7,204 bases of DNA, taken from the NCBI GenBank assembly GCA_023384315.1, contig JAHDWY010000109.1, positions 2,642-9,845 on the forward strand, written 5' to 3'. A program made the position numbers and the translations under genes. Below are positions 1 through 5,831 of this stretch, one piece after another (the first letter of the stretch is position 1; every line of letters starts with the position of its first letter). The notes below the pieces were generated by a model, which did not search any database, had not been told where the DNA came from, and saw nothing but the letters and a program-made list of their open reading frames with translations. Origin of the DNA: Candidatus Hydrogenedentota bacterium (GTDB lineage Bacteria; Hydrogenedentota; Hydrogenedentia; Hydrogenedentales; SLHB01).

Positions 1-1
1 C

Positions 2-337
2 ATCCGCCAAGGCCGGTTGGTCGTGTGCGACGTGGTGTGGGCCGAAGTGGCTGCCCTCTTCTCATCCCGGCAAACGCTCCACGAGCACATGGAGACTCTG
101 GGGATCAGCTTTTTTCCCATGACTCAAGATGCGGCGTCATTGGCGGGCGAACTGTGGAGTAAGTATCGCGCTCGCGGGGGGGACCGCAAGCGCGTAATCG
201 CGGACTTCCTCGTCGCGGCGCACGCGAAGGTACAGTGCGACCGGCTGCTCACGCGCGACCGCGGATTTCGGCGTGACTACTTCGGGGATATCGCGATCAT
301 TGACCCTATGGCCGACGCGGAAGATGCGCCTTCGTGA
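2..337 (+). CDS. PIN-domain (VapC-like) ribonuclease, 3' part only
   Basis: The reading frame is open from the left edge, so the true start lies outside the window; the first in-window initiator, a TTG at 17, would start inside the fold and is unlikely. The visible part is about 111 residues. PIN hallmarks are present: a strand and helix with an acidic residue (LVVCDVVWAEVA), a helix with Asp (VIADFLVAAHA), and the late LLTRDRGF segment with the last Asp. These give three of the usual four metal-binding acidic residues; the first, near the N terminus, is off the edge. PIN proteins are Mg2+/Mn2+-dependent ribonucleases, and VapC members are toxins paired with an antitoxin gene usually just upstream, which would be outside this window. 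The stop overlaps the GTG of the next gene, so the two are probably co-translated. The family assignment is strong; toxin function is inferred. Confidence 0.85.
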   Translation: MRQGRLVVCDVVWAEVAALFSSRQTLHEHMETLGISFFPMTQDAASLAGELWSKYRARGGDRKRVIADFLVAAHAKVQCDRLLTRDRGFRRDYFGDIAIIDPMADAEDAPS

Positions 338-744
338 GTAGACCACGCATCGTCGAGTTGGTGGTGGTGACGGTCCTGTTGCCGGTCGTGATTGTGCCCC
401 TTTATTACCGGCATTGGCACCAGAAGCATATTCGCGCGGCGGAGGAACATCAGTACGTCGCGCAGGCCTTGTTGGACTACAAATCCCAACACGGTGTGCT
501 GCCACCGAATCTCGAAGATTTAGTGCCGGATTTTCTCCCGAAGAAGCCCTTCATCGACTACAGTCCGGGCAACGGAACCGACGGGTACTTCATAATTCGA
601 ACCGGACCCGGCTTCTGGGGGCCTGATCTTGCTTATGTGATTTACCGATTCGGCGGAGACGAGCCGGGGTGGTCAACTTCCGGCTTCTGGGATTCCGGTC
701 CCCTTCCTGTGCCAGCGATTACATCGCCATCTCCAAAATTGTAA
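334..744 (+). CDS. Small membrane-anchored pseudopilin-like protein, function unknown
   Basis: This 136-residue protein starts at a GTG that overlaps the preceding stop (GTGA), with a weak GGAAG ribosome site about 10 bases upstream. Residues 6-24 form a single hydrophobic segment (IVELVVVTVLLPVVIVPLYY), followed by a polar helix and the segment ALLDYKSQHGVLPPNLEDLV (about 46-65), then LP and P positions. That ALxxYxxxHGxxPxxLxxLVPxxLP pattern is typical of the body of type II secretion pseudopilins and similar small proteins. The IVEL start also resembles a pilin core, but the Gly/Ala-Phe prepilin peptidase site is missing, so it is probably an uncleaved N-terminal membrane anchor. The C-terminal half is rich in Gly, Trp and aromatic residues and probably forms beta strands outside the membrane. 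No secretion genes are nearby. I do not assign a function; overlap with the PIN gene suggests co-transcription only. Confidence 0.7.
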   Translation: MSRPRIVELVVVTVLLPVVIVPLYYRHWHQKHIRAAEEHQYVAQALLDYKSQHGVLPPNLEDLVPDFLPKKPFIDYSPGNGTDGYFIIRTGPGFWGPDLAYVIYRFGGDEPGWSTSGFWDSGPLPVPAITSPSPKL

Positions 745-772
745 GTATCTATCCCGCAGAACCTTCCACGTT

Positions 773-792
773 CCGCTCATGTCTGGGAGCGG
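773..792 (+). terminator. Weak hairpin after the PIN/pseudopilin-like pair
   Basis: CCGCTC (773-778) pairs with GAGCGG (787-792) around an 8-base loop, 28 bases after the stop at 744. It is followed by CAATTTCG, which has only a three-T run. It could be a weak intrinsic terminator that separates this operon from the strong promoter 20 bases further on, but the short stem and poor T tract keep confidence low. Confidence 0.3.
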
Positions 793-811
793 CAATTTCG
801 TTGCGACTATA

Positions 812-840
812 TTGACACTGTTAAATTATGGCGATATAAT
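812..840 (+). promoter_or_regulatory. Consensus sigma70 promoter of the MerR/VIT-vWA operon
   Basis: TTGACA (812-817) and TATAAT (835-840) both match the housekeeping consensus in all six positions and are separated by exactly 17 bases, the optimal spacing. Transcription would begin near 847, leaving a leader of only about 16 bases with an AAAGGAG ribosome site (850-856) six bases before the ATG at 863. Activator-type MerR promoters usually have a stretched 19-20 bp spacer; this one does not, which suggests that the regulator represses rather than remodels this promoter, or that it acts elsewhere. Confidence 0.85.
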
Positions 841-842
841 TT
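823..842. promoter_or_regulatory. Inverted repeat over spacer and -10 box, candidate operator
   Basis: AAATTAT (823-829) and ATAATTT (836-842) form a perfect 7-bp inverted repeat with a 6-base centre. It lies in the promoter spacer and covers the -10 box, which is where MerR-family dimers bind. A second inverted pair, TTGACA (812-817) and TGTCAA (846-851), brackets it with a centre shifted by one base. Position and symmetry suggest autoregulation by the downstream MerR-like protein. The A/T-rich arms partly reflect the -10 consensus itself, so chance contributes. Confidence 0.45.
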
Positions 843-862
843 GGCTGTCAAAGGAGTGAACC

Positions 863-1285
863 ATGACGCGCCAAGAAGAGCACGAGTTCAAGTTGGCCGA
901 GCTGGCGGAGCGGTCAGGTGTTCCGGCCCGCACGATTCGCCTGTACATCGCCAAGGGATTGGTGCCCCCGCCCCTTCGTGCGGGCCGCGACGCCGCGTAT
1001 GGGCAGGACCATCTGGATGCGCTACACCGGATTCGGGAAGGACAGCGGGCAGGCCTGACCCTGAATCGTATGCGGCACGAACTTGCCGCCGAACCCGCGC
1101 GCTCGTCCTCGAACCTGCCGGAGCCGGAGTGTTGGTGGGACTACCCGATCGCGCGGGACGTGCGCGTGAACATTCGCGGTGACGCGTCGGGAATGCGGCT
1201 GAAGAAGATTCGAGAAGTGTTGTCGTTGCTGCACGAGCACTTGGGGAGCGACGACTCCGACATCATAGAGGAGCCGATGCCATGA
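863..1285 (+). CDS. MerR-like helix-turn-helix transcriptional regulator
   Basis: This 140-residue protein begins at an ATG with an AAAGGAG site six bases upstream. Residues 9-75 carry the MerR winged-helix core: FKLAELAERSGVPARTIRLY (helix-turn-helix), then the wing with LVPPPLR and a Tyr/Gly-rich turn, then HLDALHRIREGQRAGLTLNR. The C-terminal part (80-140) lacks the long dimerisation coiled coil and metal-binding cysteines of classical MerR/CueR sensors. Instead it has a Trp pair, a short predicted strand (RDVRVNIRGD) and a final helix (KKIREVLSLLHEHL), so it is not a heavy-metal sensor. Its stop overlaps the next ATG (ATGA), giving tight coupling to the VIT-vWA gene, its most likely regulatory target together with itself. 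The family call is firm; the signal sensed is unknown. Confidence 0.85.
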   Translation: MTRQEEHEFKLAELAERSGVPARTIRLYIAKGLVPPPLRAGRDAAYGQDHLDALHRIREGQRAGLTLNRMRHELAAEPARSSSNLPEPECWWDYPIARDVRVNIRGDASGMRLKKIREVLSLLHEHLGSDDSDIIEEPMP

Positions 1286-3618
1286 CAGAAACTGAGGAAG
1301 CGTTGGGGTTCGGACCCCGGAAGAACAATGGTGAACCGGTGCGGCTTGCCATGCAGGAACTGCATCTGTCGGGCAAGGTTCTGCCGGTAGGCGCGCGCCT
1401 GATGTTGCAGCACGTCTTCGTGTCCGGCGAGCTGGATCCGATAGAGGTCGTCTATGCATTTGCGTTGCCGCGGGATGCGGCGTTACGTCAGTTTCACGTG
1501 ACCGGAGAAGGATTTCGCGTGCGGTCGGAACTGAAGCCGGTGGAAGAGGCCGAGAAGGCCTACGAAGACGGCATCGAGGCGGGAAGCCTGTCGACGCTCG
1601 CGAAGATACATCAGGACGGTGTCGTCAACTTGGCCGTGGGCAATATTCGTCCCGGCGAGACTGTGGCGGTGCAGCTTGAACTGGTGGCCGGTGTGAACGC
1701 GAGGGACGACGGATACCGCTTTCGATTTCCGTTTGCGCTCGCGCCGGGATATCACCCGAAGGCGCGTATGGTCGAGACGCAACCGGGCACAGGCGAAATC
1801 GAACTTCCGGAAGAGTTCGGCGACGTGATTTTGCCCGCATGGACCGCCGAAATGGAAGGCCTCCACCACGTTTCCTTCGACCTCGAAATACCGATGATGT
1901 CCAGCCTGGAAGTCTCCTCCCCGTCGCACCCTATAAGCGTGCGGCGATTGAACGGTGAGAGCGACCGAGTCACATTGGCGACGGAGGGCGACGTGCCCAA
2001 CCGCGACCTCGTCTTGGATGTGCGTACGGAAACGTCGGAAGCGATGTCCTTCGCTGGGACTGACGGTGGCGGGCGGACGAATTTCATCACGCTCATGCCA
2101 TCCGCACTCTTCGGCGAACGCAGAGAAGAACCCCGGCGCGTCGTATTCGTCATCGACCGATCCGGGTCGATGGATGGAGCGCCCATGCGCCAAGCCCTGG
2201 CGGCCGTGAACGCCTGCCTGGGCGCGCTCACACCGGAAGACCGCTTCGGGATTGTGGCCTTCGACGACAAGGTGGAATCCACCGGGTCCTCGTTACTGGC
2301 CGGTGATGCGAAAGGACGCGAGATCGCGCAAGGGTTTCTGCCGACGGTTCACGCGCGGGGCGGTACGGAACTGGCCGCGGGCATCGAAGCCGCGGCGAAG
2401 ATAATCTGGCCCGAGCAGGACGCAGACATCCTGCTCGTTACCGATGGTCAGGTTATGGGGATCGATCCGATTCTCTTTCGTGCCCGAAGGGCCGGACTAC
2501 GCGTACATTGCCTTGGCATCGGCAGCGCCAGTCAGGACCGCTTTTTGACACAGTTGGCCCGGGAGACGGGCGGGACAAGTCAGTTCCTTACACCGCGGGA
2601 GCGCGTGGACATGGCGGCCGTGGAACTCTTCTCAACCATGGGAAGACCGATGGCCAGCGGCGTGGCGTACGAGGTGCAAGGCGCCGAGGACGCACAGCTC
2701 GCACTGCGGCCTTCCGGGACAGTCCATGCAGGTAATCCCGCCATCGTGTACGGCTCGTATCAATCCGGTACAACGCCGACGCTTTGCGCCACGTGGAACT
2801 CTGGCTCGCTCACCATTCCGTTGTCGTCGGTCCGGTGCGACCTCGGTGAAACGGTGAAATTGGTTCAGGGTGCGCGGCTGATTACGGACGCCGACGCACG
2901 GTTCGGCCAGTCCTCGAGCGGCGGGATTCTGGGACGGAGAATGCGCACCCGCGAGGAACAGCATTTGGAGAAGCTAAGCCGGGAGTACGGCCTCGCGAGC
3001 CGCCGGATGGCGCTCGTAGCGGTTGTCGAGCGTCCGGGTGATACAAGCGGGCAACTACCCGCGACGCAGGTGGTCCCCGTCGGCATGCCGGAGGGTACTT
3101 CGTACGGATCGTATTTCCCGAGTTCCGTCTCCAGCTTCGCCTCGGCCAGCGCGCTGCGTTCTCATGGGAGCGGTTTGTTCACGGTGGGCAGCGCTTCGAG
3201 CGTGTCCAGTTTCTCTTCCCCCCACGCTTCCGAAGCCATGGAAGCATTTGACGAACCAACAGCCGACGATAGATTGGTGGCACTGGCCGGCGCGATCGCG
3301 CCCGATGGCGGCATGCCGGGCCGAACACCGGATCAGCGGGTTCTCGCAACCGTGTTAGCGCTGACGCTATTCGTTCTGAATGGCCATACGGCGGCTCGAG
3401 GGATATTCGCGCCGCATGTTCGGCGGCTTCTACTGTTTCTCAGGGCCAGGGACAGCGCACAACAGAACCGTGAACAAACGGAGATCATCGAGCGCGTTGT
3501 GGACGCCGCGAAAGGTGGCAGCGCACTGGCAGGGTCATCCGACTCAATACTCGAGGAATGGGACGGGAAATCCGATCCGGACCCGTCAATGTGGAAGCGA
3601 ATGCGGGAGGTTCTTTGA
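1282..3618 (+). CDS. Cytoplasmic VIT and von Willebrand A domain protein
   Basis: This 778-residue protein has a GAGGAG site eight bases before its ATG, which overlaps the MerR gene stop. There is no signal peptide, so a cytoplasmic location is expected. Residues about 20-155 are a VIT (vault/inter-alpha-trypsin) domain, recognisable by VVYAFALPRDAALRQFHV, the EAEKAYEDGIEAG helix and VGNIRPGETVAVQLELV. Residues about 285-455 are a vWA domain with a complete MIDAS metal site: D292-x-S294-G-S296, Thr362 (RGGTEL) and Asp388 (VTDGQ). Residues 456-610 are probably beta-rich, ending in a basic, polar helix. Residues 614-650 are a Ser-rich low-complexity linker containing SSVSSF twice. The tail (about 660-720) has the LVALAGAIAPDGG and VLATVLALTLFVL pattern seen at the C terminus of VWA5A-like proteins. 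vWA domains mediate metal-dependent protein contacts; the partner here is not identifiable. It is the second and last gene of its operon. Confidence 0.92.
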   Translation: MTETEEALGFGPRKNNGEPVRLAMQELHLSGKVLPVGARLMLQHVFVSGELDPIEVVYAFALPRDAALRQFHVTGEGFRVRSELKPVEEAEKAYEDGIEAGSLSTLAKIHQDGVVNLAVGNIRPGETVAVQLELVAGVNARDDGYRFRFPFALAPGYHPKARMVETQPGTGEIELPEEFGDVILPAWTAEMEGLHHVSFDLEIPMMSSLEVSSPSHPISVRRLNGESDRVTLATEGDVPNRDLVLDVRTETSEAMSFAGTDGGGRTNFITLMPSALFGERREEPRRVVFVIDRSGSMDGAPMRQALAAVNACLGALTPEDRFGIVAFDDKVESTGSSLLAGDAKGREIAQGFLPTVHARGGTELAAGIEAAAKIIWPEQDADILLVTDGQVMGIDPILFRARRAGLRVHCLGIGSASQDRFLTQLARETGGTSQFLTPRERVDMAAVELFSTMGRPMASGVAYEVQGAEDAQLALRPSGTVHAGNPAIVYGSYQSGTTPTLCATWNSGSLTIPLSSVRCDLGETVKLVQGARLITDADARFGQSSSGGILGRRMRTREEQHLEKLSREYGLASRRMALVAVVERPGDTSGQLPATQVVPVGMPEGTSYGSYFPSSVSSFASASALRSHGSGLFTVGSASSVSSFSSPHASEAMEAFDEPTADDRLVALAGAIAPDGGMPGRTPDQRVLATVLALTLFVLNGHTAARGIFAPHVRRLLLFLRARDSAQQNREQTEIIERVVDAAKGGSALAGSSDSILEEWDGKSDPDPSMWKRMREVL

Positions 3619-3622
3619 GAAG

Positions 3623-4270
3623 TTACGGCTGCTCGATGATTGTGTCTTGCCCGCGGATCCGGCGGGAGGCGTTGCGAAAGACGTCGCGGACGCGGCCGAT
3701 CTGGCGGCGGACGAGGCGGTAGAGTTTCGGGAGTATCCAGAGGGCCGCGAGCACGAAGATGAGCACGATGCAGAACAGGATCACCGGGTGAGAGAACAGC
3801 AGCCATGCGCCGATAAAGGTGATGGCGTCTTCGGTGAGGCTGAGCAGGGTGTTGGTGAAGGGTTCGGGGCTGTGGTTCGCGACGACGCGGGTGCCTGCCT
3901 TGGTGGAATGGCTGAGAAGCGCCACGCTTCCGCAGAGGATGACGAGGCCGACTTCGACGGCGGGCGGCAGGTCCGTCACGCCGGCCGCGAGAATGACCAC
4001 GGCGCCGATAGGCCGGATGAAGGTGTGGAAGGAGTCCCACACGCTGTCGACCCAGGGGATTTTGTCCGCGAAGAATTCCGCAACGAAGGCGATACCCGCC
4101 GGAATGAGGACGTAAGGATGGCCAAGGACCGCCAGCTCCTGCAAGTACGCCGGCGGCGTGAACAGGTTGAACCGCAGGGCAAGCCCGATCGCCAGAATCG
4201 TGGCGTAAAGATTGATGCCCGAGATGAATCCCAAGCCCATGACGGCGCCCAGCAGTGCGACGATGTCCAT
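3623..4270 (-). CDS. DUF4126 family integral membrane protein
   Basis: This 215-residue protein starts at an ATG (complement of 4268-4270) with an AAGGA site about ten bases upstream, and ends four bases from the stop of the convergent VIT-vWA gene. DUF4126 signatures are clear: GLGFISGINLYATILAIGLA (residues 12-31), EFFADKIPWVDSVWDSFHTF (65-84) followed by IRP, and NHSPEPFTNTLLSLTEDAI (132-150). Hydrophobic segments at about 2-32, 50-67, 88-98, 103-120 and 150-182 predict several membrane spans, followed by a basic C-terminal tail (about 183-207). The length fits the family, which has no established biochemical role. There is no operon partner on this strand within the window. Assignment to the family is confident; function is unknown. 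Confidence 0.88.
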   Translation of the reverse strand: MDIVALLGAVMGLGFISGINLYATILAIGLALRFNLFTPPAYLQELAVLGHPYVLIPAGIAFVAEFFADKIPWVDSVWDSFHTFIRPIGAVVILAAGVTDLPPAVEVGLVILCGSVALLSHSTKAGTRVVANHSPEPFTNTLLSLTEDAITFIGAWLLFSHPVILFCIVLIFVLAALWILPKLYRLVRRQIGRVRDVFRNASRRIRGQDTIIEQP

Positions 4271-4305
4271 TGCGGATGATTCCTTCGTGACAACCTGCGA
4301 AACCG

Positions 4306-4334
4306 AGAATAGCGGAATACCCTATAGAGGACAA
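4306..4334 (-). promoter_or_regulatory. Possible sigma70 promoter of the DUF4126 gene
   Basis: On the minus strand TTGTCC (4334-4329) and TATTCT (4311-4306) are 17 bases apart. Each hexamer matches consensus at four of six positions. Transcription would begin near 4299, giving a leader of about 29 bases that includes the AAGGA ribosome site (4285-4281). Spacing and position are right, but the match is modest. Confidence 0.35.
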
Positions 4335-4379
4335 CTCAGGTGACTCTTCCTTCGTCCGTCACGGTGCCTGGGGATGAGC

Positions 4380-4406
4380 GGTGTGCCGAGTCCGATCGGT
4401 GTGCCG
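4380..4406. repeat. Short direct repeat GGTGTGCCG in the divergent intergenic region
   Basis: GGTGTGCCG occurs at 4380-4388 and again at 4398-4406, an 18-bp period, with the palindrome CCGATCGG (4392-4399) between and overlapping the second copy. It lies between the divergent DUF4126 and lipoprotein genes, where regulator sites would be expected. With only two 9-bp copies, chance is a serious alternative. Apart from this and the candidate minus-strand promoter I see nothing definite in 4271-4530; no convincing plus-strand promoter for the lipoprotein gene was found. Confidence 0.3.
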
Positions 4407-4530
4407 GGGCAGCATTGCCCATCTCGCCTACTCTTCGGCTCGTCGGAAATCCCGTTTTATGTGTTATCATGGAGTAGGAAACACCCACAAGTCGAAGGCA
4501 AGCTGGGACAGGGGCCTCAGAAAAACTGCT

Positions 4531-4535
4531 GGAGG
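4531..4535 (+). promoter_or_regulatory. Ribosome binding site fixing the start of the first lipoprotein
   Basis: GGAGG sits seven bases before the ATG at 4543. This decides against the longer in-frame opening that begins at 4381: only the 4543 start places a signal peptide with lipobox cysteine at the N terminus. Confidence 0.8.
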
Positions 4536-4542
4536 TGGAGCC

Positions 4543-5595
4543 ATGATCTACTCACGTCTCGCATTTTGTGCCGTAGGTTGCGCGCTGGCCGCAATCGTTA
4601 TGTCCGGTTGCCAGACCGTCCGTGTCCGAACCTTTGAGATGTCGAGGGTAGCGCCGCATCCAGGCGAGGTCCTTAAGGTTGACCACATCATGATCCTGGC
4701 GGATGTCACCGGGTCGACCAGTGAACGCAATGTATTTCGCCAGGAGAAGAGTCTGCTTAAAGCCTTTGTCGCGGCGATGCCGGACCTGAACTACCAGATG
4801 GGCTTCCGGTCTTTCGCGGGCGGCTCCCAGGAGGACTGGATGTATGTGCCGCTGCAGACGGGCACCCTGGAGGACCTGGGCGGGGCGGCAGCCGGCCTGC
4901 GATACCTCGGCGGAACGACCCCGTTGCATGAGGGCGTTCGTGTTACGGGGAGCGAGTTTGAAGGACGGGACGGGCACGCCGCGTTGCTGGTGTTCTCCGA
5001 CGGCCGGACGCATCCGCACGAGCGCGTGTTGAAGGCGTGTGAGGAAGTGGCGTACGGGCACATGGGCGAGCTGTGCATTTACACGGTGAATGTGGGCTAC
5101 AGCAAGTCGGGTAAGGCGCTGCTCGAGAAGATGGCCACAGTGACGGGTTGCGGCCATGCCTGGCAGGCTTCCGAAGTGAGCACGCCCGAAGGTATGGAGG
5201 CGATGGTGCGGGAGATATTCTTCGCCCCCGGTCCGGAGCCTGAAGAACGCACCATGGTGCTGCCGAGCGAGGTGTTGTTCGACCTGGACAAGGCCGTGCT
5301 GAAACCGGAAGGCAAAGCCGCGGTGGATCGGGCCGTTGCGGAGTTCCGAAAACAGAACCTCGATTATGTCGTAATCGAAGGGCACACCTGTGACCTTGGG
5401 TCCGCAGCGTACAACATGGATTTAAGCCAGCGTCGGGCGAATGCCGTGCGGTCGTACATGATAGAGCAGGGCGTCGATGGCGGTCTCATCACAACAGAAG
5501 CCTACGGTGAGTCCCGTCCGGCGGTTCCAAATTCCGGGGAACCCAACCGGAAACTGAACCGCCGCGCGGTAATCCGGTACAAGTTCGTCGATTGA
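4543..5595 (+). CDS. Lipoprotein with vWA domain and OmpA-type peptidoglycan-binding domain (copy 1)
   Basis: The 350-residue product starts with a signal peptide (Arg5, hydrophobic core 6-19) and lipobox MSGC with acylated Cys23, so it should be an envelope lipoprotein. Residues about 48-225 are a vWA-like domain: ILADVTGST (MIDAS D54, T56, S58, with Thr replacing the usual first Ser), Thr126 in GGTTPL, and Asp153 in VFSDGRTHPHER. A short acidic, Pro-rich linker (about 227-237) leads to the OmpA C-terminal domain (about 240-350): VLFDLDKAVLKPEG, GHTCDLGSAAYN, LSQRRANAVRSYM and a final KLNRRAVI. Arg298, the ligand-binding Arg of this fold, is present; the canonical Asp position is Cys283 with Asp284 next to it. 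The protein probably bridges the membrane and the peptidoglycan while the vWA domain holds a partner. A lipid-anchored vWA-OmpA arrangement is known in diderm bacteria. A paralogue follows directly. Confidence 0.9.
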   Translation: MIYSRLAFCAVGCALAAIVMSGCQTVRVRTFEMSRVAPHPGEVLKVDHIMILADVTGSTSERNVFRQEKSLLKAFVAAMPDLNYQMGFRSFAGGSQEDWMYVPLQTGTLEDLGGAAAGLRYLGGTTPLHEGVRVTGSEFEGRDGHAALLVFSDGRTHPHERVLKACEEVAYGHMGELCIYTVNVGYSKSGKALLEKMATVTGCGHAWQASEVSTPEGMEAMVREIFFAPGPEPEERTMVLPSEVLFDLDKAVLKPEGKAAVDRAVAEFRKQNLDYVVIEGHTCDLGSAAYNMDLSQRRANAVRSYMIEQGVDGGLITTEAYGESRPAVPNSGEPNRKLNRRAVIRYKFVD

Positions 5596-5627
5596 TCGAG
5601 GAACGTTGGACCGGCATATCAATACAG

Positions 5628-5650
5628 GTTGCGTGTGACCACACGTCAAC
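5628..5650. repeat. Imperfect palindrome after the first lipoprotein gene
   Basis: GTTG-CGTGTG (5628-5637) is matched by CACACG-T-CAAC (5640-5650): ten paired bases, one unpaired T, and a two-base AC centre. It begins 33 bases after the stop at 5595. As DNA it looks like an operator; as RNA it could form a hairpin with a GACC tetraloop. No T tract follows. Confidence 0.45.
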
Positions 5651-5663
5651 TTCGACAATTCCT

Positions 5664-5700
5664 CGGCCGTGGGGAGAGTCAAAGGGATTCCCCACGGCCG
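5664..5700. repeat. 12-bp perfect hairpin between the two lipoprotein genes
   Basis: CGGCCGTGGGGA (5664-5675) pairs perfectly with TCCCCACGGCCG (5689-5700) across a 13-base loop. It is 68 bases past the first lipoprotein stop and 131 bases before the next start. Neither strand has a T tract after the stem, so it is not a standard intrinsic terminator. It could be a Rho-blocked 3' end, an mRNA-stabilising structure giving unequal expression of the two copies, or part of a dispersed repeat. I see no convincing promoter in the rest of 5596-5831. Confidence 0.65.
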
Positions 5701-5819
5701 CGATCATGCATTCGCGCTTCTCTGGCCGGGGAGAGCCGGAGGCTGTCGCGCGCTGTGTGACTATGCGAGGATGTTTGCACCGGTTCGATGGTAGTGGGAA
5801 CTGGGTCGAAACAACTTTT

Positions 5820-5824
5820 GGAGG
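5820..5824 (+). promoter_or_regulatory. Ribosome binding site fixing the start of the second lipoprotein
   Basis: GGAGG is seven bases before the ATG at 5832, the same spacing as in copy 1. The frame is also open upstream to a TTG at 5592, but that extension has no protein-like character and would bury the lipoprotein signal peptide. Confidence 0.8.
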
Positions 5825-5831
5825 TTGCGAA

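Noticed and set aside
17..337. Complete PIN gene starting at TTG 17
   Set aside because: The frame is open to the window edge and the essential first strand with the first catalytic Asp would be missing, so the gene is cut by the window.
1483..2193. 236-residue open frame antisense to the VIT-vWA gene
   Set aside because: It has no recognisable motif and lies wholly inside the VIT and vWA coding region of the opposite strand.
3380..4279. 299-residue open frame on the plus strand opposite DUF4126
   Set aside because: It overlaps the well-supported DUF4126 gene and the 3' end of the VIT-vWA gene, and its acidic/His-rich composition is that of an antisense shadow.
3333..4334. 333-residue open frame on the minus strand overlapping DUF4126 in another frame
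   Set aside because: Its Arg/Pro/His-rich composition is typical of an out-of-frame shadow in GC-rich DNA; the DUF4126 frame has clear family motifs and a ribosome site.
4465..4470. TATCAT as a -10 box for the first lipoprotein gene
   Set aside because: No recognisable -35 hexamer lies 16-18 bases upstream; a single six-base match is not enough.
4381..4542. Longer N terminus for the first lipoprotein, using an in-frame start at 4381
   Set aside because: The added 54 residues are Arg/Cys/Gly-rich without protein-like character and would bury the signal peptide; the ATG at 4543 has GGAGG seven bases upstream and a lipobox.
5664..5700. Intrinsic terminator after the first lipoprotein
   Set aside because: The stem is good, but neither strand has a T tract beside it, so it is listed as a hairpin repeat only.
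5592..5831. Longer N terminus for the second lipoprotein from a TTG at 5592, overlapping the first gene's stop
   Set aside because: The 80 extra residues include the intergenic hairpin, show no domain, and would bury the LAGC lipobox; the ATG at 5832 has a GGAGG site at the same spacing as copy 1.
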